Notes: a model not told the origin generated them from the sequence alone. DNA of 64,000 nt from Heliocybe sulcata (GCA_004369045.1 ML213504.1:901508-965507), one strand, 5' to 3'. Shown: positions 12,294-24,397, counted from the stretch's first letter. Made by a program: numbers and translations.

Positions 12294-12610
12294 TTGATTA
12301 CTGTAGTTTAAAACTGCTGTGATGGACGAGACTACTATACAAGACCGCTGTCATCAAGATAAGAACTTTCCGGAATGATCAAAGACACTCGCCGAGGAAA
12401 CTCTGCGAAGGTTGTAGCCCTGCGATATACTCACTATGGTAATGACAAGTACGTGTGCAATGCCGTCGAGGCATGCTTCATGGGTCACCAGTCGGTAATA
12501 CCATCGCCGGTGACAGAACCAGACGGCCAGATGTACGGCGGTTCCAGGTACTTTCAATACCTCTGCTGTCATCTAGTGTCTTCTGGTTTCTAGCGAGCGA
12601 AAATGGGGCA
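12294..12610. other. Intergenic, no confident feature
   Basis: A 72-codon frame at 12375-12593 (plus) looks protein-like in places but has no supporting neighbours or recognised motif. I leave it uncalled. Confidence 0.35.
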
Positions 12611-13582
12611 TCAGCGGACTATTAACGAGACAGTCGATGCACGCACGATCCGATGCTTTTCAGGGGCACCTCCCTCAGACCGCGAGGCCGCTCTGGACCC
12701 CGCGGCCCCGCCATTGCGTGTTGATAGCATGGGAGCAAAATGGGCGGCTTGGTAGCCGGTCTTGGCTGGCGTTCCAAAGTGGAGACTTTCGCATAGTTCA
12801 CTCAGGCTGAGGTTACGCTCGGTTTCAGGACCGGAGGGCGGACTAGGGCGACGGGGGACAGTGGACTGGGCCCTGGCCCTGCCGTGGAGCACCGTCTTCT
12901 GATTGGAGGCAGCCATCCATTTCTCGATGGACTGACCGCTCTCGCTACTTTCCGAGGCATGTTGGGTAACCATGTCTGCGGCGACGCTGGCTGACTCCGT
13001 CCGCTTCTCCGACTCGGAACCCTTGATATCAGGCTTTGCAAGCGTGGAAGATGACGAGAACGTCATGGGTAACAGCGAGCTAGGCAAGAACGGTAATGAC
13101 CTGGGGCGATGGGGCAAAATCGGCATTGATGGCGAAGTTTGAACCACGCCTGGACTGGGATCGGGAGGCACACCCTGGATCAAGGAGGCATCCCTGATAC
13201 CAATGACATTGTCATCAAAGAAGGAGGTAGAGCCATGCGGTGTGGATGGCGTGGAGAAGGGTTGCCCAGGTGTCAGGAGCGACGGTGGATGGAGCGGTAT
13301 GAACCCTGATGGTAATCCGCCCATAGCATTCTTGAGATTTGGTATAGTTTGCTTGTAATCATAAGCACCGCGGCTATGGTGTCGCAGTTGTTGATAAGAA
13401 AGCCTGGGTTGGTTCCGAGAAGGCAGAGTGACTACTGCATCGGGCGAAACTGGAGCCCGAGAGGAGGTGAAGACGAACGCAGTTCGCTGCGGAGAGACAC
13501 CGCGGTCGATGCCCACATCTTCGCCCGCATCAGCGGTTGAAGAGGAGGTCTGTCCATGAGTCGGAGGAGGTTGCAAGTACAT
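12611..13582 (-). CDS. Pro/Ser-rich hypothetical protein, single exon
   Basis: The uninterrupted frame runs from ATG 13582 to a TGA at 12611-12613 (323 residues). The product is rich in Pro and Ser (for example PSLLTPGQPFSTPSTPHGS and RSLPFLPSSLLPMTFSSSS). It has an acidic/Ser stretch in the middle and a somewhat more ordered C-terminus (NLSLSELCESLHFGTPAK). No known domain is visible, and long disordered fungal regulators often look like this. The frame is the longest in its area and lies divergent from the aldehyde dehydrogenase, which supports it. Additional exons cannot be excluded. Confidence 0.5.
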   Translation of the reverse strand: MYLQPPPTHGQTSSSTADAGEDVGIDRGVSPQRTAFVFTSSRAPVSPDAVVTLPSRNQPRLSYQQLRHHSRGAYDYKQTIPNLKNAMGGLPSGFIPLHPPSLLTPGQPFSTPSTPHGSTSFFDDNVIGIRDASLIQGVPPDPSPGVVQTSPSMPILPHRPRSLPFLPSSLLPMTFSSSSTLAKPDIKGSESEKRTESASVAADMVTQHASESSESGQSIEKWMAASNQKTVLHGRARAQSTVPRRPSPPSGPETERNLSLSELCESLHFGTPAKTGYQAAHFAPMLSTRNGGAAGSRAASRSEGGAPEKHRIVRASTVSLIVR

Positions 13583-13843
13583 CCTCGATGTCGCAGGGCA
13601 TTGTCGACGCAGCAAACAAGAGCTTCAGCCATCCCTGAATGAAGTTTCAGCGAGTGGGGTAATGTATTACATAAGCCACGACGCCGGCACCGGGAAGAGC
13701 CATGGGATCTAAGCGCGCGCTTAGATACTGCTCGCTGCATGCCCTTGTTCTCTGCTAAAATCGCATCGGTTCTTGCCTTCTCTGTCTTACCCACCACCAG
13801 AAGCCCTGGAGTTAGACGCCTGACATTCTCAGATACAACTGCA

Positions 13844-16591
13844 ATGGCCCAGCCCGTCGAAATCACCATCCCTGCCACAGGGCGCAAGATCGCCGTCCCT
13901 ACCGGCCTCTTCATCAATAATGAATTCGTGCCGTCGGTCGATTCCAAGGATACCATCCAGTACGGCGGTCCCTGCAACTCCGAGAGCAGACGGATTCAAT
14001 ACTGATCATCGATCTCATGTAGGACTGTCAATCCAGCGACCGAAGAGGTGATCTGTTCTATAGTAGCAGGTGTGTACTACCTCGGAAGTATCAGACGCTT
14101 TCCAGTCATCACAACCCCTTGTCGCTTATCGCCTTTGCTCTATGCACCGCTGTGCTTCGCGTTTCGCTGCGCGATCGCGCGACGACACGAGAATATACGA
14201 TCCTTCCTCTGTCCTTCTTTGATGCGCCGGCCATACGGTTCGCACAGTATTGACCTCCCTGGCCGATCAGGTTCTGCTGCCGATATCGATGTCGCGGTCG
14301 CCGCCGCACGCAAGGCATTCAATACGACATGGGGCAAGAATGTGACAGGCTTCGAGCGTTCCAGGCTAATGAACAAGCTTGCTGATTTGATGGAGAGGGA
14401 TGCCGAGATGCTGGCGGAGCTGGAAACGTTGAACAATGGCAAGCCTGTGCGGGTAGCTAGGTGCGTGCTTCTTTGAAAAGTGGCATTGTTCTGTTCTAGA
14501 CAAGCCCACGACATGCTCGGGAGAACGCCGAGCTAATTCTTTGGACGGCGGACAATAGGGACTTTGACATCGGGGACTCGGTGCAGTGCGTAAGATACTA
14601 TGCTGGGTGGGCGGACAAAATCACCGGTCAGGTTAGTGCATCGGCTATTGCCTTGGCTCGGAACCCTACCGTTACGATTCGGCAAAGTTCCCTTTTTCGT
14701 GTACTTGGAACGCTAACGACGCTCCCGCCTGTCAGACCATCGAAGTCGACAACAAGACCAAAGTAGCTTTCACGCGCCACGAGCCAATTGGCGTCTGCGG
14801 TCAGATGTTCGTTCCCCTCCGTCCCCTCCCTGCTTGCGTTCCTGACCGTCGATCTCCTCCGTCGCTGCGGCCACAGTATACCATGGAACTATCCCATCAA
14901 TATGTGGTATGTGGAATATCCTTCTTGATATTTGTTACGGCATTGGAGACACCCTGACGATCCTCTGGCCAGGTCTTGGAAGATCGCGCCCGCGCTCGCT
15001 GCCGGTTGCACTATCGTTATGAAGCCCTCCGAGATCACTCCCCTCACCGCTCTTGTAAGCGCAGTATTGTTATTACGACCGGCGATCCACTAATTTATTG
15101 TCGCTTCTGCTGCGTAGAAACTATCGGAGTTATTCATCGAGGCCGGTTTCCCGCCCGGGGTCCTCAACACCGTTCCCTCTCTAGGCTCGGTCGGCGGAGC
15201 TGCCCTTTCCAGCCATCTTGATGTCGATAAAGTGGCGTTCACTGGAAGCACTGTCACGGGCAGGAAGATTATGGAGGCCGCCGCGAAGAGTAATTTGAAA
15301 AAGGTACCTCTTGCGTTCGGCCGACGAGGGCGGATTAAGCCGTCTACTGCGCGATCGCCTGGTTATGCGTTTGCATACAACGTATTCACACTATTTCTCG
15401 TATAGGTGTCCCTGGAACTCGGCGGCAAATCCCCTCATGTCATCTTCGAGTCGGCGGACCTTGAGCAAGGCATTTGCGGTTTTATTTTCATACAGCGTAA
15501 GCCCTGATGTGAAGAGTCTCTGTCAGCTGCGAACTGGGCGGCCTTGGGGATCTTGTACAACTCTGGCCAAGACTGCACGGCGGGCTCGCGTCTTTTCGTC
15601 CAGGACACTATCTACGAGAAGTTCACCACGTTGCTGGCTGAGAAGGCTCGTGCTATGAAGATTGGGGACGGATTTGGCGACGTTAGTGGTGGTCCTGTCG
15701 TGAGTATCGTATTGGCGCAATGTCTATCGTCTCTGAAGACGCGCTTACGCTGTGTTACCGGTGGATCTAGGTCTCGAAGGCACAATATGACCGTGTCTGG
15801 TCATATATCGAGTCTGGCAAGTCTGAAGGCGCGAAGATCCTTACGGGAGGAGAGAAGCGACCTGGGAAGGGGTACTATGTCGATCCTACAAGTAAATATC
15901 ACCAACTCACCTCCACCCGTTATGCCACTGACGCATGGTCGCGAATGTCACCAGTCTTTACCGATGTCAAGCCTAGCATGAAAATCGTGAGTAATGGACA
16001 AGACTGGGTCGGCTTGATATTCTAACCCCTTGTTCAGGTCCGCGAAGAGGTTTGACTGCCGTCTCGGGTTTTTGTGTGCGCACCGAAGTGACTGGTATCC
16101 TTGACAGATCTTCGGGCCTGTGCTCGCTGTTGCTAAATTCAAAACCGAGGAAGAGGCTATCGAGCTGGCGAATGATACCAGCTACGGCCTCGGTGCGGGG
16201 CTGCACTCCAGTAAGTGCAAAGCTCTGTCTCTGAGTATGATGGGTGGTAGTGACGTCCCTTCGCAGACGACGCTAACCAGTGCATGCGCGTCTCGTCTGC
16301 CCTTGAGGCTGGAACAGTGAGTCTATCCTCCTGAAATGTGTCGCGGCCTTGACCTCATGTATCACAGGTGTGGGTGAACCAATACAACATGTTGAACAAC
16401 AACGTTCCCTTTGGTGGCAAGAAACAAAGTGGCATCGGTGCGTCCCTATTTGATGATATACGACCGTAGTCATCTGACGGTATCCTCTGCTTTTCTCAGG
16501 GCGCGAGCTGGGAAGCTACGGCCTCGAAGAGTACATGTCCATCAAAGCTGTCCACTGGAACTTTGGAGAGAAGCTGGATTGGCCGTTCTGA
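13844..16591 (+). CDS. NAD(P)-dependent aldehyde dehydrogenase
   Basis: Translation starts at ATG 13844 ([15 protein letters not shown]) and stops at 16589-16591, with more than a dozen exons. Landmarks in order: [29 protein letters not shown] (cofactor region), [35 protein letters not shown] (general-base Glu), [12 protein letters not shown] (catalytic Cys), IFGPVLAV and [11 protein letters not shown]. The length of about 500 residues is usual for the family, which oxidises aldehydes to acids in the cytosol or mitochondria. I see no clear targeting peptide. A 12-nt exon (VREE) lies at 16038-16049. The donor after DLEQ is either GC (15470) or a GT nine bases further on, which would add three residues. 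The substrate cannot be read from the sequence. Confidence 0.92.
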
Positions 16592-16976
16592 AGGCAGTGG
16601 GTGTTCGAGGTGCAATAAAAGATCTATGGAAGAAGTAAAGCTCTGTACATAACCTGGACGCCTTGCTGTACGAATAGTGTGACACGCCATCTATGACTGT
16701 TTCGTCCCTGAGAGCGCTTGTCGGATCGCTGATTCCTTGGTAAGAATGTATAAGGCCACTGCACTTGTGCGTATTCACAGCATAACGCATTTCGTGCGTC
16801 AGAATAAGCACAGCTTGCTGGAATCCCCGTATTTGAGGAAGGTTATTACATGAGTGGCAGCATCTCTACTTTTAAAGGCTATCTAGGACTTAAAATTCTG
16901 GCAAAGTACCGATATATGATAGGCGATTAATTTAGGTTGACTGAAGATTTGCCCGCTATGCCACTGTTACCGCTGC
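16592..16976. other. Intergenic spacer
   Basis: This 385-bp stretch is the shared 3' region of the convergent aldehyde dehydrogenase and the first zinc-cluster gene. Two short near-copies (CACTGYTACCGCTGCAGG-like, at about 16971-16998) overlap its right end. I see no gene. Confidence 0.45.
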
Positions 16977-17821
16977 AGGCCACTGCTACCGCTGCAGGAA
17001 GGGTCAAAAGGGTATGAGAGCGACTGCGCATAGTAGCTGAAACAAAACACATTGTCAGTGATGCTCCAGTGATCGATAGTAGGGACTAACGGTAGGCAGT
17101 CCAGCCACTCCGCGGATGGAGCGAATGAGGGATACGCTGCGTCTGGGGTTGGTGTTATGCCGAATTGATCTACATTCGCCTCGTGTATTGGTTAGAGCGA
17201 CCCCACAGCTTAAGCTGCGCTACCCAAATCTAATCATACCTGTGCACTGATGCCATACGCGTATTGAGAACGGGTCGGAGGGGTTACGTCCCGCGGCTGC
17301 AAGAAATAGGTGTTTGCGGACAGAGTTGGAGGGGCCCCTGGATTGTAGGGCGGTAAGGATGGACCTGCTCCGAGGGCGAGGCTCGAGGGAGGCAGAGTGT
17401 GCGGGGGATCGAGCGGGTCGAGTCGTACACCGTAGGAGCCGTGAGGAGTCATAGACGGCAGCATCGCGGGAGACTCAGGCGCGGTGGGTTGGCCTGACTG
17501 GCGTATTGAGGAGGCGGCATGCGCGCTTCTTTTTTTGCGTTTCTTTTGCGGGCTGAAATTGCACCTTAGGCTCTTTTCAGTGCACTTTTTGCACCCGGAA
17601 GATAATCCGGTGGGCTCGCACTTCAGCATGAACATGAGTGGGTGGCACACTCGATATAGGAATAGGCTGACCTTTGCCTTCCTTGTCCTACAGCGGTCGC
17701 AAGCCGCGGGTGCTTTCGGTCGCCGATTTGGAATCACGTAGTGATCGCCTGGGGACAGTCTAGGAATTGGAATATGAGCATCAGACGACGACGGAAGACT
17801 TCTCTCCTCGGGACTGGGCAT
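16977..17821 (-). CDS. Short Zn2Cys6 transcription factor-like protein A
   Basis: Translation starts at ATG 17821 (MPSPEERSLPSSSD). The zinc cluster is spliced together as CDRCRTRKAK|CEPTGLSSGCKKC followed by TEKSLRC, with cysteine spacing CX2CX6CX8CX2CX6C and a phase-0 intron exactly before the third Cys. A basic run KKRKKR follows, then a Pro/Ser/Tyr-rich tail. The 3' part splices twice more (GI|NQFGITPTPD and CLP|YYAQSL) to a stop at 16977-16979. Zn2Cys6 proteins bind CGG-type DNA sites in the nucleus. At about 240 residues this one is far shorter than typical family members, and no fungal-specific regulatory domain is visible. It is the first of three neighbouring relatives. Confidence 0.82.
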
Positions 17822-20185
17822 TGCTGGGATGAGTCTGAAGGCAACATCAGAGGGAAGTCTTGCATTTTATGAGCTGGTCGGGGCAGCTGCACCGCGGTAT
17901 TTTTGGGACAGAAGCGCTAGGATCGGTGCAGCGCATTCAAATGGCACAAACCGTCGGGAAGAACGCCGACTTCAGCCTCAGTCGCATTTTCCCAGTTTGA
18001 GGCACAAGACAAATGACTGCATAGATTGCATCTTAGCAAATAACGGCCTCGAGGCGTTTCCCCGGATCACGTCGACGGATGTCCCTGGAGATGGCTTCGC
18101 GAGATTCGGCTAGATTCGTGCGCACATTCTTAATTACGGGCTGCGCATTGAGTAATTGCGCTCAGGGCCACCGGGAAGAAGCTCGCTGGGCGGCATTCCG
18201 CGTCGACATGTTCGAGAACCGGGACTGAGTAGTACTGAGAAGCCGCTGAGTACTGAGTATTGAATATTGAGATCTGGGGATGTGTTGAGCACAAGGCAAG
18301 AGGTGATTGTAACTCCGCTCGATATCGACAGTGGCTGCAGGCGCAGTGCCCCATGAGAAGCTCTCATGCGCAATATATTGCCATCTTCTTCATTAAACAT
18401 GCCTATCGATTTTTTTGGGTAGACATTGCGAAGAAAAAGATTATTTTGCCTGGCGAGAAACCAGCCCATGGGTCCTACTTGGTATAACACGGAGTACGAA
18501 TTTTGGCCGTCAGTTCGGCAAAGCCCGGGGCACTTGTCGCCCCCATCTGTTCGGTCTCTACAAACATCTTTGTCGACTAGCGTACAAACGTATGGTGTAT
18601 AAAACCCATGACCTGCAGCGTCTGAAGTGGCCATGAAGAGGCGAAAACAATGTGTATTTGCCAAGGAAAATAACCAACGGAGGATCGCCCTAGATAGGAA
18701 TTTTGACGATTTCTGCTCGTTCGACTCCTAGTAAATCGTGATAACAGTAAAGAGTCCGTTCGGAGCGCCATGGCGATACGCAGGGTCGATCCAGGGCCCT
18801 CTGACGGGCGCTAAGATGGTACTGCAACTGAGACATATATTGCGCTTTTCATATCCAATTGAGGGAAATTCCGTGGCAAAGAGGTTGCTGATTGGAGGGT
18901 GCGGAGCCGGCGGGCATCGTGCCCTTGCTGTGCCGGAAGTTGGTCCTGCTCGCTGTAAAGAACCTCGGTCAGGGAGGATATTCTCCGTGTGATATCCAAC
19001 GCTCTCTGCACAGCCATGACTGACACAATAATTCTTCTTGACAGGATTCGCCGTTGCGCGTCTTTACCTGCACTGATGGTATCAGGAAGCGTCGTCGGTT
19101 CCGTGGGAAAATCCAGGCTGCTTCTCCACTCTGATGTTTCAGCTCGGACACAGCGGTCTGCTGTATTAACCTGTCATTTCCAGAGTTCTGCATATCAGCT
19201 CACACGGACCATGGGAGAATATACTACGGTCCCGATACTGACTAGACTCTTCGTGGATATGCCTGGGTTTTTACCGAATCGGAACAGGCCGTTGTTCTCC
19301 CCCAAACTACGTCGCGGTACACGCACATGCACAGCGATGGTCCGCAAGGGGGATGATTCCATTCCTCGGTCAAGCTATTTTAGTCCTCGAAAACCGCTCG
19401 TCGCGGGTTGACTGACCCCTCCGTACAGTGATGCGAGATATCTATGCTCATATTGCCCACTGCTCTGGATATAGTGTCCCCGTCGTGGCAGAACACATGT
19501 GCATGGGTCGTTACCACCTTCGTGTCGACAGTCTGTTTCGAGGATGCACAGGCCATGTCTCAGGGCCTTCCACGGGGTTTTCCGTATCAAGGTACCCTTT
19601 CTGCGACAAGAATCGAGCACGAAGTCTGGCCGGAGCCGTCCATTGGAGCACGGATCCTTCTCCATCATCTGATTATTTTTCGTCTCGCCGATGGCATGCG
19701 CCACTCTAGTAACGCTATTATACGGGCAAGGCCGAAAGGCAATACCCGCCCTTCGGTCCTCGAACTACGACTGCGGACACAAATTCCGTGCCTGTCTTCT
19801 CTCCTTCCTCGTCGACCGCCACTCAGTACCTATTGCCTCGTGCGGTCTTTGATCTATTCCCAGCTTTTGAACATGCTTCAAGTATGGTCAATCTCATTCC
19901 CGGACGTAAGCCGCCAGCGGCAAACACTATCTACTATTACAACGCCTTCACACCTCTATGTCAATATTAAGCCGATCACCTCTATGTCTATCTAAATGGT
20001 ACGTGGGCGCTATAATGATATTATTAAGCTTAAATAACATGCATCAGTCACAGAAATTCTCTTCTTTCTAGCGTCAGAGGAGATGCCTCACGGACGGGAC
20101 ATCCTTTATGACGGTTTTCTCTCGGACACCAATACCGCACTGACACCTGGCCTCCCGACGGCATGGAATGGCAGGCAAGTGGCCG
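17822..20185. other. 2.4-kb spacer between zinc-cluster genes, no confident gene
   Basis: Many frames of 60-180 codons occur on both strands, but none joins through good splice sites into a longer protein and none shows a known motif. The stretch lies upstream of zinc-cluster gene A, so it may hold a long promoter or transcripts that do not code for protein. I saw no terminal repeats or transposase motifs. Confidence 0.4.
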
Positions 20186-21454
20186 CTACCGCTGGAGGTC
20201 GCAACCTCCTTCCAGAACTCTATGATTTCCCTGAAACGGGTAGGGCGCCTGCGGCACGGCAGGCCGATCCCCTTGGTAGAAGCACGTAGATTCCCTAGCC
20301 GGAGGGTTGTCTATCGGCGTTGAAATGTTTTGGTAGTGAGGGTAATACCCGTGAGTCGGCGTCCCGGTGGACGCGTCGGGGGAGTTGACGTATCCGTGCG
20401 TCCAGTGCTCCCCCGAGGTCGGTTGCGCCTGCGCCGTGTAATAGAGCCCCGATCCACTGGCACCGTTTGGATGGTCTCCCTGAGCGGTGAAACCGGTGTC
20501 CTGATTCCTGCTAGAGGACGTCGGAGGCAAAGTGGACATGGCCGTATGGTAGCGCTGGCCACATGCATGACCTGAAGGTGCCTTAGGTGCGAGTGAGAGA
20601 ACAAATACTGGATAGACGTACCAGCCAAGGCAGACTCTTCTTCACTCATACGGTACGGTTCATATCCTGATGAAGTAAGGCTGGAAAATAAAGTGAGTCA
20701 TGTTCACTTCTCCCCAAGGACGGATTTATCATACCGGTAATTGCCGGTCGAGACGTAGTTTTGCAACATGGGCCCTTGCTGCGAGGCGCGCGACACGCTT
20801 GGGGACGGCGGCATAGAGGAGATCGCTCGCGCGTCTACCATACTCGCGTAGTAGGCATCGTTTTGTGGCGAATACTCCACTGGCTCCTGGTAGATCACCG
20901 AGGCGCTGTCCACCATGGGCTGAGGGTAATTGGGCGCGAACACCTGGACGCGATCTTGGGGATATGGGGATATGGGCGAATGCATTGGCGAGGTTGGCGA
21001 GGGAGGGATGGGATTCGGAGTAGCAGATGATGGCACGGGGACCCAAGCGGTTGTGACGAAGGAGCGCGGTACCGAACAGTACAGCGGCCTGGCGCTGCTC
21101 TCTGAATGTGTGGGAGCGTGGCCGTTCCCTCTGGAATCAATTGGAGGCAAGTCGCAGTCCAGTCCCCTCTGCTTGCATCGTTTGCAAGGCCATTCAGCTT
21201 GCTCGCACTGAACGCGGAGTTGGTTAGGCGGACGAAAGGAGCGGCAGAGTTGGTACGCACCTTTGACTTTGAGCGCCTGCACTCGCTGCACGCCTTCCGA
21301 ACCTTTGGTCTGAGCAAGGGAATAACCGGGGAATTCATAGCATGCTCTTCGATGGTGTCTACGCGAGGAAGGAACGGGTAAGCAAAAGTTAGGTTGCGGG
21401 CATAGGTCATACGAGTATTGACCCACCTTGTACGGCCATACCAGTCTCCGCCAT
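20186..21454 (-). CDS. Short Zn2Cys6 transcription factor-like protein B
   Basis: ATG 21454 (MAETGMAVQ) joins by an intron to DTIEEHAMNSPVIPLLRPK. The cluster is CSECRRSKSK|CEQAEWPCKRC followed by KQRGLDC (CX2CX6CX6CX2CX6C), again with a phase-0 intron before the third Cys. The long tail is rich in Pro, Ser and Tyr (YPQPMVDSASVIYQEP, NDAYYASM). Two further introns give NYRLTSSGYEPYRMSEEES and then GHACGQRYHTAMSTL, with a stop at 20186-20188. It is expected to be a nuclear DNA-binding regulator. No middle homology region is visible. The uninterrupted frame at 20704-21786 overlaps this gene but runs through introns, so it is not the product. It is paralogous to genes A and C. Confidence 0.82.
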
Positions 21455-23321
21455 GGCGCTCTATTAAGGGAAAAGTACTGTAGAAGCGTAGCGCGATGTA
21501 GAGGACGATGGTGCAACGCTTGACGACGCGTCCATTTTATACGAGGAGGGTTTTGAAGGGTAAGGGCAGACATTAAGTCAATGAGGTGCAGGGAAGAGCG
21601 AGAAACACGGTCTAGTGTCGGTACTGGCGCCAGCACGAGGCGCGAGGTCGTGGATGTCTGACGCGCCGCCTGATCGGAACTTAGGACCGTACAGACTGAT
21701 ACAAGACATGCAGCTGCATGGCTGCTCCGTGGCCGCGGATTCGCCAGCAAATGAAGCAACTGTTTGATCAATCTCTGACGCGGCACTGCGCACTATGAGT
21801 CGCGGACGGATATGGATAGCATTTCCGTACGAAGATAGGTGAACCTGCCCCAAAATTAGGAACTCGTCGTAGGTCCAGGTTCAAGTGCATTGCCAGGTTC
21901 AATTCCTCCAAGCATGTTCATTGTCTGCCACTGGTAGGAACGAATTCCAAGTATGGTAACCTGCTCAGCCAGGAGAATTTGAAACAGAGAAATTATAGAT
22001 CAAGCACTGCTGTCAGGTGCACCCTGAGTCTGGAGAGAGCAGCAGAGACGAGCAACGAAGCTACCAACTTGGACGGAAGCAAATTCGAGGCTAAAAGGTC
22101 CGCGCGGGGTTCCTTCCTTCCTTTTCGGGCAGTTGTCCTGGTTCCCACTGGAGTGTCGGATATTAGCTCAATGAATGGATCTCTTCGCCCCAAATGAGAG
22201 CCTCTGTTGGCGAACATAGTGATACCCGTTCTGACTGTGTGAACCTGCGACGACACCTTCCGTGGCCCATCCGATGTTCGATAGCCGAAATCGAATGGCG
22301 AGTGCATGGGAATCCATGCTGTTCGCTCTGCCAGGACGGGACGCAGGCTACGGAATCTCGAAGTTGCGAAACTACCTATCAGACTTCCCAGCTTCTTCGC
22401 GAAGATACTGCGCTCTGCCTAATAGGTAGTGTGCCCCAGTTTTGCCACCGAACCACCCGCCTAGCTCGCCTTGTAAAATTTTGTGACCCCGAAGCTTCTG
22501 ACTGTAGAGTGTTCGCCCTCTTTGCTGAGCATCCTGCTCCTACCCACGACAGCCAGGATCACTTGCATTGAATATTTGCGCGGCCTTCTCTGCCACGTTG
22601 GACACCCACCCGCGTTTCACGGACGCAGTATCATCGTTGGCGGGGTTTGTCTGTCCGAATGATGTCAGTCCTGTCCGCAGCACACTTATTAACTACCTCG
22701 CAACTGCGAATCCGTGCTGATGCAGCCGCTGACACTCTCCTCATCCCCACACAGCGACCGAAATTTGAAGGAGACCAGCGGGCTCTTCAATCCCGGCATC
22801 TTCGCCATCGATTATGATAATGGCTCCTCGGGCAACTACCACTCTGGCCCCCGAGTCTCGAGGCTTTCAGACAGGGTAATCCACGAATTCAACTTGGCGC
22901 TAGCAGCGGCGCAGCTTGTTCTGCTCCTTTCCGTGACGTCTGCTCAATCACGGCGCCGGACTCTCACCGAATACACGCCTACGCCATCCCTCAACGTCGA
23001 CAGGGACCTAGTTCTCTCAGCCCGACCAGCTCTCTGGGTACTACGTGTGCGTCACGTTCGCAAGACCGCTTGCAAATCAGAGTTGTGGAAGAGATCTCTG
23101 CGCATGACGCGGCCGTTGCCCACGTGGGAAGCAATAATCCTCGGGATTTTGACGGGATGCGAGAGACAAAGATACGTGCGTCGGTCGAGTGCTGAACCGA
23201 TGGTGCTAATAGACGAGACGGCTGCGTGTCATTTCCAGACTAGATTAACCATTGCGGGACATTCGATAGGGAGAGGTGGGATTATATCAACAGAGTATGC
23301 TAAGGCGGGTATTAATCCGAT
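21455..23321. other. 1.9-kb spacer between zinc-cluster genes, no confident gene
   Basis: The stretch lies upstream of gene B and downstream of gene C. Frames of up to about 200 codons (for example 22714-23325 plus) lack motifs and splice support. I see no tRNA, terminal repeats or transposase signature. Confidence 0.4.
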
Positions 23322-24397
23322 CTAATTCTGCCACTGCCTAGTCTGCGAGGCCCAGGTTAGCTTACTTTGGTCAATCACATCACAGAGGATTTGCTTACTA
23401 CAGGATCGTAGTATCCCTGCGCACTATATGGAACAGCCCCGGTATGCTCGTTCCCAGCTTGCGGCGCGTAGTCATAAGCTGGACTGCTCGGCTGAAACTG
23501 CCTGCTTCATTCCGGTAAGATGCGCGGACTTGCCAAGCCATGAAGACTTACGGATAGGCTTCCGGCGACGGAGGCACATAGCCCTGTCTCTGAATGCCGC
23601 TCCTGCTATTCCCGGCTTGGTATCCCTGACCATGGGAGGCGTACGCCGTATTCACGTACGCTGTAGGGCTATGAGGTTGGGTAGAGCCCGCTGGCGAAGC
23701 AAGGCCATGGTCAATGACATATCCTGTCCCACCATGCGCCTGCGGGTGCACGACATCTTGGCCGTATGAGTTCACGGATTGATAGGAGCCAGATGTAGGG
23801 GACGCCGAGTAGTTATAGCCAAAGGAGGCTCCGGCCTGTGGCTGTCCCGTGTAATAGGAAAGCGGATACTGCGGTGAAGTTGAGGGAGGGGATTCCGTGC
23901 TCCGTTGCCAAGTCGCCATCGAGCTATCCCAAGGCTGGCTATCCGACTGCAACTGGGTGGTAGGGCTCGACGGGCTGTACTGGACATCGTCGCTTCGGCC
24001 TTGTTCGACATGCTGCGTATGGGAAGAGCGGCTCTCATCGTTAGCGGGGTCCGCGGCGGTCGCCGGACGATTCGATAAGTATTCGCACTTGATACCGCGT
24101 TTCTTGCAGCGGCTACACGGCGATCCCGGGGGCAGCTGTTCGCACTAAACGAGGGCCATCAGCACGCGCCCGATGCAGACGCTACTTTCACAGAGGGACC
24201 CACCTTGACCTGTCGTCGACGACATTCGTTGCAGGCTAACTGGGTCTTCCTGCGCCGCAAGGGAATGATTGGGACACCATCGGCCGTCACTACTGGAGGC
24301 AGGTCAGGTCGATCGGAGTAGTGATGGTGCCAGACTTACCTCCGGCGGCTGGCGGTGTCCGTGTAGATGGTGATCGCTGGGTGGCTGGTGTGCGCAT
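23322..24397 (-). CDS. Short Zn2Cys6 transcription factor-like protein C
   Basis: The start is ATG 24397 (MRTPATQRSPSTRTPPAAG). An intron leads to VVTADGVPIIPLRRRKTQLA and the cluster CNECRRRQVK|CEQLPPGSPCSRC, then KKRGIKC (CX2CX6CX8CX2CX6C). The phase-0 intron before the third Cys matches genes A and B. The tail is Ser/Tyr/Gln/Gly-rich (YYTGQPQAGASFGYNYSA). It ends through two more introns (EAY|PQFQPSSPAYDY and YYDP|TRQWQN) at a stop at 23322-23324. If the last intron is retained, the protein ends KSSVM instead. It is expected to be a nuclear regulator; targets are unknown. Confidence 0.82.

Noticed and set aside
16971-16998. Two short near-identical CACTGCTACCGCTGCAG-type copies
   Set aside because: They are only about 18 bp each and part of a coding exon end. 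This is too little to call a mobile element or an attachment site.
20704-21786. 360-codon minus-strand open frame
   Set aside because: It reads through introns of zinc-cluster gene B. The spliced product explains the conserved cysteines better, and the frame lacks the first three cysteines.
22714-23325. 203-codon plus frame opposite the end of zinc-cluster gene C
   Set aside because: It has no motif and no splice support, and its end overlaps the 3' exon of gene C on the other strand.
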